From positions 1 to 28,334 of the IMG/VR virus record IMGVR_UViG_3300032296_003089: a stretch of 28,334 bases of DNA; one strand, written 5' to 3'. Positions 12,141-21,389 of this stretch are shown here, one piece after another (the stretch's first letter is position 1; each line of letters opens with the position of its first letter). The stretch comes from a virus. The notes under the pieces were generated by a model. That model was not told the DNA's origin and did no database searches. It saw nothing but the letters and a program-made list of their open reading frames with translations. Made by a program: the position numbers and the translations under genes.

Positions 12141-13994
12141 ATGGCGACTGAAAATAGAGATATAAAATATGTAAACAAAGATTTTGGTGAATTAAGAAAT
12201 TCTCTTATTGAGTATACTAAAACTTATTTTCCTTCTACATATAATGATTTTTCCCCATCTTCCCCAGGAATGTTATTCCTAGAAATGTCAGCGTATGTTG
12301 GTGATGTTTTATCATTTTATTTGGATAATCAAATCCAGGAAAATTTTATCCAATATGCTAGACAACAAAATAATTTGTATACTTTAGCATACATGTTAGG
12401 TTATAGACCTAAAGTAACGGGAGTAGCAGTGGTAGATGTAGATGTATATCAACAAATACCTTCCATATCAGTAGGAGTTGATGGATATGCTCCTGATTAT
12501 AGGTATGCTGTTTTTATCAATAATAACACAGTTTTAAAATCAAGTTTAGCAGGAACCACTGATTTTGTAATTCAAGATACAGTTGATTTTGCTTTTTCTA
12601 GTTCTTCAGATCCTACTCAAGTTAGTATTTTAACTATAGATACAGTTACAAATCAACCTGAATTTTATCTTCTTCGAAAAACCCGTAAAGCAATATCTGC
12701 TAATATCCAAACTACTACTTTTACTTTTGGTGCTCCTCAACGCTTTCAAACAGTAGAAATAAATAGCGCTGATATAGTAGGGATATTAGATATAGAAGAT
12801 AGTGGTGGAAATAAATGGTATGAAGTACCATATCTAGGTCAAGAAATGGTTTATGATAATATAAAAAATAATGGTTCTGATGCTGGAGAAGTTCCTTATT
12901 TATTACAATTACTTAAAGCACCTAGACGATTTGTAACTCGTTTTACTTCCCCTACTACTCTTCAAATTCAATTTGGCGCAGGCACCACTACATCAAATGT
13001 TGAAGAAGAAATTATACCAAATCCTACCAATGTAGGAAACAATTTAAATCCTGTGGATAATAATCTAACCACAGCTTATGACCCAGCTAACTTTTTATAC
13101 ACAAGTACTTATGGTATAGCTCCTTCTAGTACTGTTTTAACAGTTAGATACTTAACAGGTGGTGGAGTAGCAGCTAATGTACCTGCTAACGCTTTTACTA
13201 GCATATCTAATCCTATTAATATAACTACCCCTAATCCTGCTATACCAGATGCTGGATTAGCTACAGATATTATAAATTCTGTAACAGCTCAAAATCCAAC
13301 AGCTGCTACTGGGGGTTCAGATGGTGATACTACAGAAGAAATAAAACAAAATTCTTTAGCAGCTTTTGGCGCCCAATTAAGAACAGTGACTCAAGATGAC
13401 TATTTAGTTAGAGCTATGAGTTTACCCTCTCAATATGGTTCTTTAGCCAAAATATATGCTGAACCAGAAAAAATAGAAAATTTACTTCCTGGTGAATCAT
13501 TATCATCTACTAATTTATATGTTTTATCATATGATAATAATAAAAGATTAAAAAATGCTTCTATTAGTTTAAAGCAAAATCTAAAAACTTATTTATCTCA
13601 ATATAGAATGGTTAATGATTCTATTAAAATTAGAGATGGTTTTGTTATTAATATTGGTGTGGATTTTGATATTATAGTTTTACCTAATTATAATAATAAT
13701 GATATTCTATTTAAATGTATATCTGCTGTTAAAAGTTATTTTGAAATTGATAAATGGCAAATAAATGAACCTATTATATTAAAGGATATTTATGTTATGC
13801 TTGATAGAATAGATGGAGTTCAAACAGTTAAAAACGTTACTATAACAAATAAATGTGGCCCTAACTACTCAGTCTATGCTTATGATGTTATTGGAGCTAC
13901 TCAAAATAATGTTATTTATCCATCTGTAGATCCAATGATATTTGAAGTTAAATACCCTGACTCGGATATTAAAGGACGTGTTGTATCTTTATAA
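12141..13994 (+). CDS. 6: Baseplate wedge protein, gp6-like (P2 gpJ family)
   Basis: A 617-residue protein, close to the about 660 of T4 gp6. Residues 8-95 carry the baseplate J / gp6 signature: YVNKDFGELRNSLIEYTKTY, then PSSPGMLFLEMSAYVGDVLS, and ENFIQYARQQNNLYTLAYML followed by GYRP. The middle is strand-rich. Residues about 390-470 include DGDTTEEIKQNSLAAFGAQL and RTVTQDDYLVRAMS, the conserved 'helix plus T-x-x-D-Y' part of J-like proteins. The C-terminus (INIGVDFDIIVLPNYN, ILKDIYVMLDRIDGVQTVKN) is the dimerisation domain. In the baseplate it forms the wedge ring around the hub with gp25 and a gp7 equivalent. The start follows the gp25 stop by one base. Confidence 0.88.
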   Translation: MATENRDIKYVNKDFGELRNSLIEYTKTYFPSTYNDFSPSSPGMLFLEMSAYVGDVLSFYLDNQIQENFIQYARQQNNLYTLAYMLGYRPKVTGVAVVDVDVYQQIPSISVGVDGYAPDYRYAVFINNNTVLKSSLAGTTDFVIQDTVDFAFSSSSDPTQVSILTIDTVTNQPEFYLLRKTRKAISANIQTTTFTFGAPQRFQTVEINSADIVGILDIEDSGGNKWYEVPYLGQEMVYDNIKNNGSDAGEVPYLLQLLKAPRRFVTRFTSPTTLQIQFGAGTTTSNVEEEIIPNPTNVGNNLNPVDNNLTTAYDPANFLYTSTYGIAPSSTVLTVRYLTGGGVAANVPANAFTSISNPINITTPNPAIPDAGLATDIINSVTAQNPTAATGGSDGDTTEEIKQNSLAAFGAQLRTVTQDDYLVRAMSLPSQYGSLAKIYAEPEKIENLLPGESLSSTNLYVLSYDNNKRLKNASISLKQNLKTYLSQYRMVNDSIKIRDGFVINIGVDFDIIVLPNYNNNDILFKCISAVKSYFEIDKWQINEPIILKDIYVMLDRIDGVQTVKNVTITNKCGPNYSVYAYDVIGATQNNVIYPSVDPMIFEVKYPDSDIKGRVVSL

Positions 13995-13998
13995 TTTT

Positions 13999-14009
13999 TA
14001 TATTTATAA
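13999..14009 (+). promoter_or_regulatory. TATATTTATAA motif, candidate late promoter
   Basis: One base different from AATATTTATAA. It overlaps the gp6 stop region and lies 6 nt before the ATG at 14016. Confidence 0.45.
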
Positions 14010-14015
14010 TAAAAA

Positions 14016-15137
14016 ATGGCTGTTTATAAGATTTTTCCAACTAAAGATGCTACTATATACTCTCTTTATCCTAGTAAAAATACAGGTTTAGATGAGATAA
14101 TTGAATCTTCTCTTTTAGTTGATAATGCTTCTGCTTATCCTCAAGCTAGTAGATTTTTAGTACAATTTGATAATAATGAAATTAATGACATTATTACTAA
14201 TAAAATTAGTGGATCTCAGTGGCAAGCTAATTTTAGAGGATTTCTAGCTAATCTAGAAGGATTAAATTTAGACACTAAACTTGAATTTTACCCTATATCA
14301 GGATCATGGAATATGGGTACAGGAAAATATAACTATAACCCTGAAATTCAGAATGGTGTAAGTTGGGGATGGAGATCATATTCTGGTAGTAATGCTTGGT
14401 CTACAAGTGGTTTATCAATTTATGTAACTGCTTCATATAGTGGTACTTTAGGAGGTGGTACTTGGTATTACAGTTCTTCAAATACAACAGTATTACCTAT
14501 ATTCTCAACTCAAAGTTTTACTTATACTGATTCTGGTGATATCAATACTGATATCACTAATATGGTTAAAGCATGGTATAGTGGTACTATAGAAAATAAT
14601 GGATTTATAGCTAAACAAGCTGTTGAATTTATTGATGATGAAAATTATCAAAACAAAATGCAATTTTTCTCTAGAGACACTAGTACTATTTACCCACCAC
14701 AATTAGAATTTAGATGGAGAGACTACATATGGAATACAGGTTCATCTACTAATACTATATTAAATACCTCTAATGCTACTGTAGCTTTAGATGAGAATCC
14801 AGGTGTATTTTATCCTGAAAGTATAAACAGATTTAGAATTAATAGTAGACCAACTTATCCAGCTAGATCATTCCAAACATCTTCTTTTTATACCCAAAAT
14901 TACTATTTACCTACTTCTTCATATTTTTCAATAAAAGATTTGGATACTAATGAAGTTGTCATAGATTTCGATGATCAATACACTCAATTAAGTGCTGATA
15001 ATCAAGGAAATTATTTCACACTTTATATGAATGGTTTAGAACCTGAACGATATTATAAAATTTTAATTAAAACTATTATTAATGGGTCAACAATAATTTT
15101 TGATAATAATTATTATTTTAAAATAAAAAATGGCTAA
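14016..15137 (+). CDS. Virion protein with DNRLRE-type beta-sandwich domain
   Basis: A 373-residue protein. Residues 1-240 resemble the DNRLRE domain (a carbohydrate-binding-module-like beta sandwich common in secreted bacterial proteins): KDATIYSLYPSKNTGLDEII at the start, SRFLVQFD, a tryptophan- and tyrosine-rich middle (VSWGWRSYSGSNAWSTSG), and the signature DINTDITNMVKAWYSGTIEN followed by NGF. The C-terminal about 130 residues form a fibronectin-like strand-rich unit (YFSIKDLDTNEVVIDFDDQY). In place of T4 gp7/gp8 between wedge genes, this suggests a peripheral baseplate protein that may touch host polysaccharide. The adhesive role is inferred from the domain type. It overlaps the next gene by 8 bases. 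Confidence 0.6.
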   Translation: MAVYKIFPTKDATIYSLYPSKNTGLDEIIESSLLVDNASAYPQASRFLVQFDNNEINDIITNKISGSQWQANFRGFLANLEGLNLDTKLEFYPISGSWNMGTGKYNYNPEIQNGVSWGWRSYSGSNAWSTSGLSIYVTASYSGTLGGGTWYYSSSNTTVLPIFSTQSFTYTDSGDINTDITNMVKAWYSGTIENNGFIAKQAVEFIDDENYQNKMQFFSRDTSTIYPPQLEFRWRDYIWNTGSSTNTILNTSNATVALDENPGVFYPESINRFRINSRPTYPARSFQTSSFYTQNYYLPTSSYFSIKDLDTNEVVIDFDDQYTQLSADNQGNYFTLYMNGLEPERYYKILIKTIINGSTIIFDNNYYFKIKNG

Positions 15138-15480
15138 TTATCCTTTAAATAAAACTGCTTTTAATAAAGAGGCGTATCTAAATACAGTTGACACTTCCTT
15201 TGCTCAAATATCAACTCCCCCTCCTCCATTAGAAGATACTATAACAGTTAGTGAATTTTTTGATCTATATAATGCTATTTTTTACGACATCCCAGCTAAT
15301 GGAACAACTAATTCTCATGAATATTTAGTAAAAACTAGTGGAGAATATATTAGTTTTGAACAAACTGATGAAGATATTCAAGCTTTATTAGATGAAATAA
15401 CTATTTTAAGACAAGAAAATTTAGAATTAACTCAACAAATTATAACCCCCCAGACTTCATCTGCTTCTCCAACTGCTTAA
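15130..15480 (+). CDS. Small structural-module protein with C-terminal coiled coil
   Basis: A 116-residue protein. The N-terminal half has a proline cluster (STPPPPLEDTITVSEFFDLY) and a strand-like region (YLVKTSGEYISFEQT). Residues about 82-105 are a heptad-rich coiled coil (DIQALLDEITILRQENLELT). The tail is Ser/Thr/Pro-rich. It starts inside the last codons of the DNRLRE gene and stops 3 nt before the gp7-like gene, so all three are translated in series. It is possibly a small trimeric linker or chaperone in the baseplate; no family is recognised. Confidence 0.6.
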   Translation: MANYPLNKTAFNKEAYLNTVDTSFAQISTPPPPLEDTITVSEFFDLYNAIFYDIPANGTTNSHEYLVKTSGEYISFEQTDEDIQALLDEITILRQENLELTQQIITPQTSSASPTA

Positions 15481-15483
15481 TAT

Positions 15484-18400
15484 ATGGCTACTCTAATCAA
15501 TGAAATAGATCCTATTACTTTTGAAACTCAAAACTATTCTCCTCAGGATATATCAGCTATGTCCCCAGAGATAGTCAATTCAGTTTTTGATCCTAGTAAA
15601 GGAGATTATGTTGAATATACAATAATATCTCCTGATAATTCTTTTCAAGTAACAGATCAAAATCTTGAAAATATTATTATAACTAGTACAGATGCTAGTA
15701 ATGGAGCTGTTTTTAATATTGATCTAGATCCTGAAAGAGATTTAAAAAATAAAGGATTTAGTAATGGTGAATATAATGTTGTATATAGTTTTTTACGAAA
15801 AGAATTAGGATCCTCTTCAGATAATAGAGCGTATTTTATTAAAGAAATATCACCTGATAGGACAGAATTAAGATTAGCATCTAATATTTTTTCTAACGAT
15901 GAGTTAGTCACATTAGCTAATGATTTTAAAGCTCAACTTAATTCATCAGAATATTTCCAAGATTTTTATCTTAATTTTGGTAGTAATAATTTAATTATAG
16001 CTAATAATATATTACTTGATAATACAAAAAATAAATATGAGATATTAATTAACCTATATGAGCCTCTACCAACACGTTTTAGATTAAAAGATGTGTTATG
16101 GGTTGTGACTCAAACTGCTGACCCATTAGCTTTTAACATACAATTTCAACCTGAAGTTATATTTCCTATAATTACTAATCCTACTCTTAATAGCCCTAAT
16201 TTTAATTTACCTATTAAGAATAGAACTAATAACTCAACTAATTATATTAATTATGAACAATTACTAAACACAAGTTTAGTATCTTCATATGATCAAATTT
16301 TATCTTATTTGGAAGATAAAAGTGTTAGTATAGGAATTGATTATACTGATTTTTCAAACTTTGTTCATTTTTCATCTGCTGAATCTCGAGTTAAAAATTT
16401 TTTCTATAAAGTTCAATTAATAGAACAATATAGTGCTAGTTTGGAAATAGTAGATGCAGCTAATACAGCTATTACATCAAGTACAATTATATTACAAGAA
16501 AAAATATCTAATATAATTAGAAACTTTGATGGATTTGAATACTATCTTTATTATACTTCTGGGTCAAATGCTTATCCTAAAGGAAATACATCTCCACCAT
16601 ATTCTTTATTAACTAGTAGTAATGCTGCCCCACAAACCTGGTATACCTCATCAGTAATGAGTGCTTCACTTTATGATGCTATTAATAAAGATTATTTATA
16701 TAATACTATTCCTACTTATCTAACAGATGACCCTCAAAATGAACCCTATAAGGTATTCATTGATATGATAGGACAATATTATGATAATATATGGATTTAT
16801 TATAAAGATGTATCAAATAGATACAGTGGTGATAACCGTTTAGAATACGGTATATCTAAAGATTTAGTAGCAGATGCTATTAGATCATTTGGTCTTAAAA
16901 TATACCAAAATAATTTCTCAGTAAGTGATTTATTTGATGCATTCACTGGATTTAACCCAGGGAGTTATACACGTTCAACTTCACCAAATCCTCTCCCAAC
17001 AGGGTATGATGGAGAATTCATAAGTGATTATATATTCGTATCAGATCAGTCTCTCTATACACCTATAGATGATGTTAATAAGGAAATGTATAAACGTATT
17101 TATCATAACTTACCTTATCTATTAAAATCTAAAGGAACAGTAGCTGGTTTGCAAAATATTATTAGTATGTTTGGTATAACTAGTTCTATTTTAACTATAA
17201 GAGAATTTGGAGGAGCCTGGGCTTCAGGAACCCCAGTTACTGGTATTCAAGATATTGTTACTGACAATATTCAGATTTTAACTAGTACTCAAATGTCCCA
17301 ATCTTTTCCTCCAATTATACCTCCAAATGCTACTATTGATACTTATACTAATGTACCAAAATTTGTTTTATCTTCTCAAAAAAGTATTTTACAAAATTAT
17401 AATGAATATCCAGTTGTAGCTACTAGTTTATCTCCTAGTGTTAACACTGTAGAAATAACATTTTCACCTCAAAATGATATAGATAATTACATTAAATCTC
17501 AAGGTAATTTTGATATAGGAACGTATATTGGTAATCCATCTCAAGCATTTTTACCTTACTATCCTGATTTATATACTCGGGCTAACGTCTTATTAGGTGG
17601 AGGAGATTATAATTTGGTAGCTTATATTCGTTTAATAAAATATTTTGATAACTCATTGTTTAATATGATTAAAGATTTTGTTCCTGCTAGAACAAATCTA
17701 AAATCAGGTATTACTATTAAACCTCACTTACTAAATAGAAGTAAACATGTTCAACCTCAAGTTTTCTTTAGTAGTAGTATATATAGTGGATTAATTAACA
17801 CAACCTTTATTGAAGGAGGAGCTGGTGGTACTTTTAATGAATTTAATGTATTAGCTAATCCTTTTAATACTCAATCTTGGAGTGAAACTATTATAACACC
17901 TCTAGGCCCAACCCGCTCAATCCATAGGGATCAATCTGAATTTTATAATGGAGAATTACCTTATTACCCTACAGAAGCTTTTACAGCTAATGGAGAATTA
18001 AACATTAATAACCCATATAAATACTCCTCAGACGCTCAAATACCTTATACTACACGATTATTTACTGAAATATCTCTTGTTAGTTTTTTAAACACTCTTA
18101 ATCCACCTCCAGGACAAATATATTATTGGGGTAATATTCTTCAATCTCCTTTAAGGTTAAATGTAGTTGCTATGAAAATTAATGCTATAGATAGTAATGG
18201 TGTTAATTATATTAATATTTTAAATAACTTATACTCCATCACTATGCCTGTAGTTAGCCCTATACAAAATAGTGCAACAAAAACTTTTCGTGTAGGAACA
18301 CCTTCATTAACCGGAAATGTTTTTACTTATGGCGTCATCTCAGATCCTTTTTCTAATTTTGCAGGGAATGAAATTCAAAGTGGTTATGTGACCTTTATCC

Positions 18401-18666
18401 CTGATTCAGATATTATTTGGGACTATTATGTTTATAATCCTTTAGTTAATAATAGTGTAGGTGATGTTAGATCTATTTACCATATGGTAATGGATTTTGA
18501 TACAGGTATTACTACACCTTCAAATTTTGAATCTCTTATATCTGGTTCAGCAATTAGAGCTACTGTTCAAGATTCAAATTATTCATCAAAAGCTTGGTCT
18601 AACATTAGATATAATGGATCAAGACAAAGTTCACAAAATTTTAATCAACCTTATTTACTTAAATAA
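15484..18666 (+). CDS. Large baseplate wedge protein, probably gp7-like
   Basis: At 1060 residues this is the largest gene here and close in length to T4 gp7 (1032). The central part (about residues 425-580) resembles the phage tail protein I (P2 gpI) core found in gp7 homologues: YKVFIDMIGQYYDNIWIYYK, then YKRIYHNLPYLLKSKGTVAG and LQNIISMFGITSSILTIREF. The N-terminal 400 residues are strand-rich and acidic; the C-terminal 400 contain beta-rich, Asn/Ser/Thr-rich sequence suited to peripheral domains (residues 770-1060). In contractile tails this protein runs along the outside of each wedge and links gp6 to peripheral fibres. The order gp25-gp6-...-gpI-like supports the call. Confidence 0.65.
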   Translation: MATLINEIDPITFETQNYSPQDISAMSPEIVNSVFDPSKGDYVEYTIISPDNSFQVTDQNLENIIITSTDASNGAVFNIDLDPERDLKNKGFSNGEYNVVYSFLRKELGSSSDNRAYFIKEISPDRTELRLASNIFSNDELVTLANDFKAQLNSSEYFQDFYLNFGSNNLIIANNILLDNTKNKYEILINLYEPLPTRFRLKDVLWVVTQTADPLAFNIQFQPEVIFPIITNPTLNSPNFNLPIKNRTNNSTNYINYEQLLNTSLVSSYDQILSYLEDKSVSIGIDYTDFSNFVHFSSAESRVKNFFYKVQLIEQYSASLEIVDAANTAITSSTIILQEKISNIIRNFDGFEYYLYYTSGSNAYPKGNTSPPYSLLTSSNAAPQTWYTSSVMSASLYDAINKDYLYNTIPTYLTDDPQNEPYKVFIDMIGQYYDNIWIYYKDVSNRYSGDNRLEYGISKDLVADAIRSFGLKIYQNNFSVSDLFDAFTGFNPGSYTRSTSPNPLPTGYDGEFISDYIFVSDQSLYTPIDDVNKEMYKRIYHNLPYLLKSKGTVAGLQNIISMFGITSSILTIREFGGAWASGTPVTGIQDIVTDNIQILTSTQMSQSFPPIIPPNATIDTYTNVPKFVLSSQKSILQNYNEYPVVATSLSPSVNTVEITFSPQNDIDNYIKSQGNFDIGTYIGNPSQAFLPYYPDLYTRANVLLGGGDYNLVAYIRLIKYFDNSLFNMIKDFVPARTNLKSGITIKPHLLNRSKHVQPQVFFSSSIYSGLINTTFIEGGAGGTFNEFNVLANPFNTQSWSETIITPLGPTRSIHRDQSEFYNGELPYYPTEAFTANGELNINNPYKYSSDAQIPYTTRLFTEISLVSFLNTLNPPPGQIYYWGNILQSPLRLNVVAMKINAIDSNGVNYINILNNLYSITMPVVSPIQNSATKTFRVGTPSLTGNVFTYGVISDPFSNFAGNEIQSGYVTFIPDSDIIWDYYVYNPLVNNSVGDVRSIYHMVMDFDTGITTPSNFESLISGSAIRATVQDSNYSSKAWSNIRYNGSRQSSQNFNQPYLLK

Positions 18667-18678
18667 ATAAATAAATTT

Positions 18679-20295
18679 ATGCCTTTGAATTTAGATATTA
18701 GTAATTATAATTACGGAACTGTACCTCAGTCCCCAGTAGCAGAGCAAAATCAAACATATTTTGCATATTGGAATGGTATTGGTGGGACTGGTCCTGAATA
18801 TATAGATGGAACAGCATATTTTATAAAATACTTAATTGATATCAATGGTAATGTGACCAATCCTGAATCTTTTACTGTTGCTGATAGTCCTGAAGCTATA
18901 GCTTTATATAATTTAAAAAATAATTTTGAAGTTGGCAAAAGAGCTATTATTAAAACCTTAGAACCAGACCCAACACAGAATGTTACATCTAATGCTGCTT
19001 TTTTATCTGGGACTCATAGGATAGCACATATTGGTAAAATAGTACCAATTTTAGTCACAGAAACAGGCCCTAACCAATCAGATTATATTACTACTATGAG
19101 TTTTGGACCCACATCCACTCAAATACTATTTATTAGTAGTTCCCCTGCTACAAATGTAGTTAACACAACAGCCCGATTTCGATATCAAGGAAACGAATAC
19201 TCAATCCCATACAATCCTGATCCACCAATCGCAGCTATTTATGATGAAACAGTTGTGTCTTCTCCAGCTTGGCAAAATGTTAATTTTAACACTAAAGCTA
19301 TTTTATCTAGCTCAGCTCAAACTGGTACTCGTATTAGATTTAAATTTGATATGTTTATTGAAGAAACATTTGATGGAGTTGATTTGTTTCCTCCTTTTGA
19401 TGGTGCTTCTGCTGAAATTATTATTTCTAAAAATGGTTCTCCATTCCCCATTTTCCCTATTTCAACCCCAAATTCAGATATTGATTATATCTCTAACCCA
19501 AGATTAAGAAAAGAAGGAAATGATTTAATTAGAAATAATGATGGAGGACTTTACACAACAAGTTATTCAAAATATTTTGATTATGATGCTAATGATTATT
19601 TTACTGTGGTTACTTACGCAAACTCTGTGACTAATAATAATAATCAACTAAGAGTTAAAGGAGCACCTGATCGTACCTCAACTGTTTGGTACATAGAACA
19701 AGAAATTCCTCCTGCTGTTTCAGCAGGATCAACAGAAGTTGCTTTGATATCTAATGTTAATATGGCTTCTTCTAGTTATTTTATAGATGTTGCTAATTAC
19801 CCTAACTCTACTAACGGAGGATACACTGTTTTAACAATGTCCCCAGGTTTAACTAGTATGTGGAATACTGGTGCTACTCAAAATCTTGACCCTGCTTCAG
19901 ATACATTTACTTTTTCTGATATTAATATACCCTTTAGTGATATTAAACCTGGTGATTTTATAAGATTTGAATATAAAAAAGAGCAAACTTTTACTATTTT
20001 TAATATAAATCAAGTTGCTCTTAATGGTGAATCAGTTTTAGAATTATCTGTTGCCCCTTCTTTAAGTGATTTATCTAACACAAATTGGTTTGGAGATAAT
20101 AAATGGATAGAATTAGATCATTTTGTGATTTATCGAGTGTTAGATGACGGATTATATATTACTTTAGATGTTCCAAAAAATGAATCTGGAAATGCTTACA
20201 CTGGTTTAATATTACCTGAATTTATATCTGAAGAACTATTAGATAAATTAGAAACACTAACTCAAGATCTACTATCAAGAGAAGTAATTAACTAA
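18679..20295 (+). CDS. Beta-rich structural protein, probably peripheral baseplate
   Basis: A 538-residue protein, low in lysine and cysteine, rich in Asn, Ser, Thr, Pro and aromatics, with alternating strand patterns throughout (ATQILFISSSPATNVVNTT-like, GTRIRFKFDMFIEETFDG, GDFIRFEYKKEQTFTIFNIN). The final 40 residues contain a helix (FISEELLDKLETLTQDLLSR). There is no signal peptide or transmembrane helix. Its position after the gp7-like gene and before the paralogue cluster suggests a baseplate periphery or short-fibre subunit, comparable in place to T4 gp8-gp10, but no family signature is visible. An AT-rich leader (AAATAAATAAATTT) precedes the ATG. Confidence 0.55.
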   Translation: MPLNLDISNYNYGTVPQSPVAEQNQTYFAYWNGIGGTGPEYIDGTAYFIKYLIDINGNVTNPESFTVADSPEAIALYNLKNNFEVGKRAIIKTLEPDPTQNVTSNAAFLSGTHRIAHIGKIVPILVTETGPNQSDYITTMSFGPTSTQILFISSSPATNVVNTTARFRYQGNEYSIPYNPDPPIAAIYDETVVSSPAWQNVNFNTKAILSSSAQTGTRIRFKFDMFIEETFDGVDLFPPFDGASAEIIISKNGSPFPIFPISTPNSDIDYISNPRLRKEGNDLIRNNDGGLYTTSYSKYFDYDANDYFTVVTYANSVTNNNNQLRVKGAPDRTSTVWYIEQEIPPAVSAGSTEVALISNVNMASSSYFIDVANYPNSTNGGYTVLTMSPGLTSMWNTGATQNLDPASDTFTFSDINIPFSDIKPGDFIRFEYKKEQTFTIFNINQVALNGESVLELSVAPSLSDLSNTNWFGDNKWIELDHFVIYRVLDDGLYITLDVPKNESGNAYTGLILPEFISEELLDKLETLTQDLLSREVIN

Positions 20296-20303
20296 TATTT
20301 ATA
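20294..20303 (+). promoter_or_regulatory. AATATTTATA motif before the first paralogue
   Basis: The motif overlaps the stop of the preceding gene and lies 7 nt before the ATG at 20311. The matching leader of the second paralogue (22055-22066) is otherwise nearly the same but has lost the motif. Confidence 0.45.
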
Positions 20304-20310
20304 TTAAAAT

Positions 20311-21330
20311 ATGTCATTTAAAAGGTTAGACTCTGAAGATTTTGTATTTAATATTGACTCAGTTGCTATTCCCTCTTGGTCAAATCATTCATCTTCATTA
20401 GTAAGTTTTTATACATCTTCTTTTCAATCATCCTTTTCTTCCCGATATTATCTAGACATTTATGATAGTCCTAATACAAGTGATAATTTAGAAAATCTTA
20501 ATGACATCCAATTTGCTATAGCTTATGCTGACTCTGATGGATCTGGATCAGTTTGGTATAGTCCAATAACCCCAGGTCAATCCCCAACAAGAACAGTATA
20601 TGGGCAATTTGTAAATTTATTATTAGGTGAAGATGAAAATACCTCTTTTAATTTTGGAGGATATAATGACAGTGATTATTTTTTCGCTATAATAATTAAT
20701 AGATCCCGCTATAAACAGTCTATCATGCCCGGAAGTCTTCAAATTAGAGGACTAACAGGATCTGATATATATTTAACAGACAATAGTCGTATAACCCCCA
20801 TTGTAGACTATACCCCAGCAGGAAGAAGATATTCACTAGGCTCAGGCAGTTTTGGTGATGGAGTAATACCCTCAAGTTTACTCACTACCGGACAAGGAAT
20901 ATATGGTTACCTTTACCCAGATGTAGGAGTTATAATTCTAAATCCAAGTGCTTTTTCCCAAGAAATACTAGAACCTGAAGGAGGTAATCCTTCAGCATTT
21001 GTTAGAGGATTTAACCAAAATAGTAATAATCCTGAAGGGTTAAGGTATTATTTAACTCAACTAACTTTACAAAGTGAAGAAACAATAGCATCAAACTATA
21101 TGTTTTGTAGAGCTAGAAATGCTGAATTTAACTACTCAACCAATCCAACCTTTTCTCCTTCATTTTATTCATCATCACTTAATGAATATATATTAACCCC
21201 AGCTACATATATTACATCTGTTGGGATGTATAATGATAATAATGAATTATTAGCAGTGGCTAAATTATCAAAACCACTTAAAAAAGACTTTAACAGTGAA
21301 GCTTTAATACGTGTTAAATTAGATTTTTAA
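20311..21330 (+). CDS. Tandem structural paralogue 1
   Basis: A 339-residue protein, first of four related genes. Family features visible here are the N-terminal MSFKRLDSEDFVFNIDS, the central RTVYGQFVNLLLGEDE, the PGSLQIR and YLYPDVGVIIL strands, CRARNAEFNYSTNPTF, and a conserved ending YITSVGMYNDNNELLAVAKL followed by SKP and a final strand IRVKLDF. The order of conserved ends around variable middles suggests a shared attachment scaffold with divergent exposed parts. No transmembrane or enzymatic motif occurs. Such repeated genes after the baseplate module are likely to be virion decoration, neck or fibre-type proteins. It is closest to paralogue 2, with long stretches of identical DNA. Confidence 0.65.
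   Translation: MSFKRLDSEDFVFNIDSVAIPSWSNHSSSLVSFYTSSFQSSFSSRYYLDIYDSPNTSDNLENLNDIQFAIAYADSDGSGSVWYSPITPGQSPTRTVYGQFVNLLLGEDENTSFNFGGYNDSDYFFAIIINRSRYKQSIMPGSLQIRGLTGSDIYLTDNSRITPIVDYTPAGRRYSLGSGSFGDGVIPSSLLTTGQGIYGYLYPDVGVIILNPSAFSQEILEPEGGNPSAFVRGFNQNSNNPEGLRYYLTQLTLQSEETIASNYMFCRARNAEFNYSTNPTFSPSFYSSSLNEYILTPATYITSVGMYNDNNELLAVAKLSKPLKKDFNSEALIRVKLDF
20774..20807 (+). repeat. 34-bp DNA identity block shared with paralogue 2
   Basis: These 34 bases, from TAACAGACAATAG to CATTGTAGA, are identical to 22530-22563 in the second paralogue and encode the TDNSRITPIV segment. Flanking codons are far more diverged, and near-identity resumes for another 40 bases. Confidence 0.7.
20900..20943 (+). repeat. 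44-bp DNA identity block shared with paralogue 2
   Basis: These 44 bases, from TATATGGTTACC to AATTCTAAAT, are identical to 22647-22690 and encode YGYLYPDVGVIIL. Identity includes all silent positions, although the sequence just downstream is unrelated. Confidence 0.75.
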
Positions 21331-21360
21331 ACTATAAACACTACAAAAATACAATTTAAT

Positions 21361-21371
21361 AATATTTATAA
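21361..21371 (+). promoter_or_regulatory. AATATTTATAA motif, candidate late promoter
   Basis: An exact motif copy in the 59-nt gap after paralogue 1, 18 nt before the ATG at 21390. The gap is the longest in the structural module, so a new transcription start here is plausible. Confidence 0.5.
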
Positions 21372-21389
21372 TAAAATAATCTATAAAAA

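Noticed and set aside
19241-19507. An 88-codon + strand frame inside the 538-aa gene
   Set aside because: Leu/Lys-only low-complexity peptide, fully inside a convincing structural gene in another frame.
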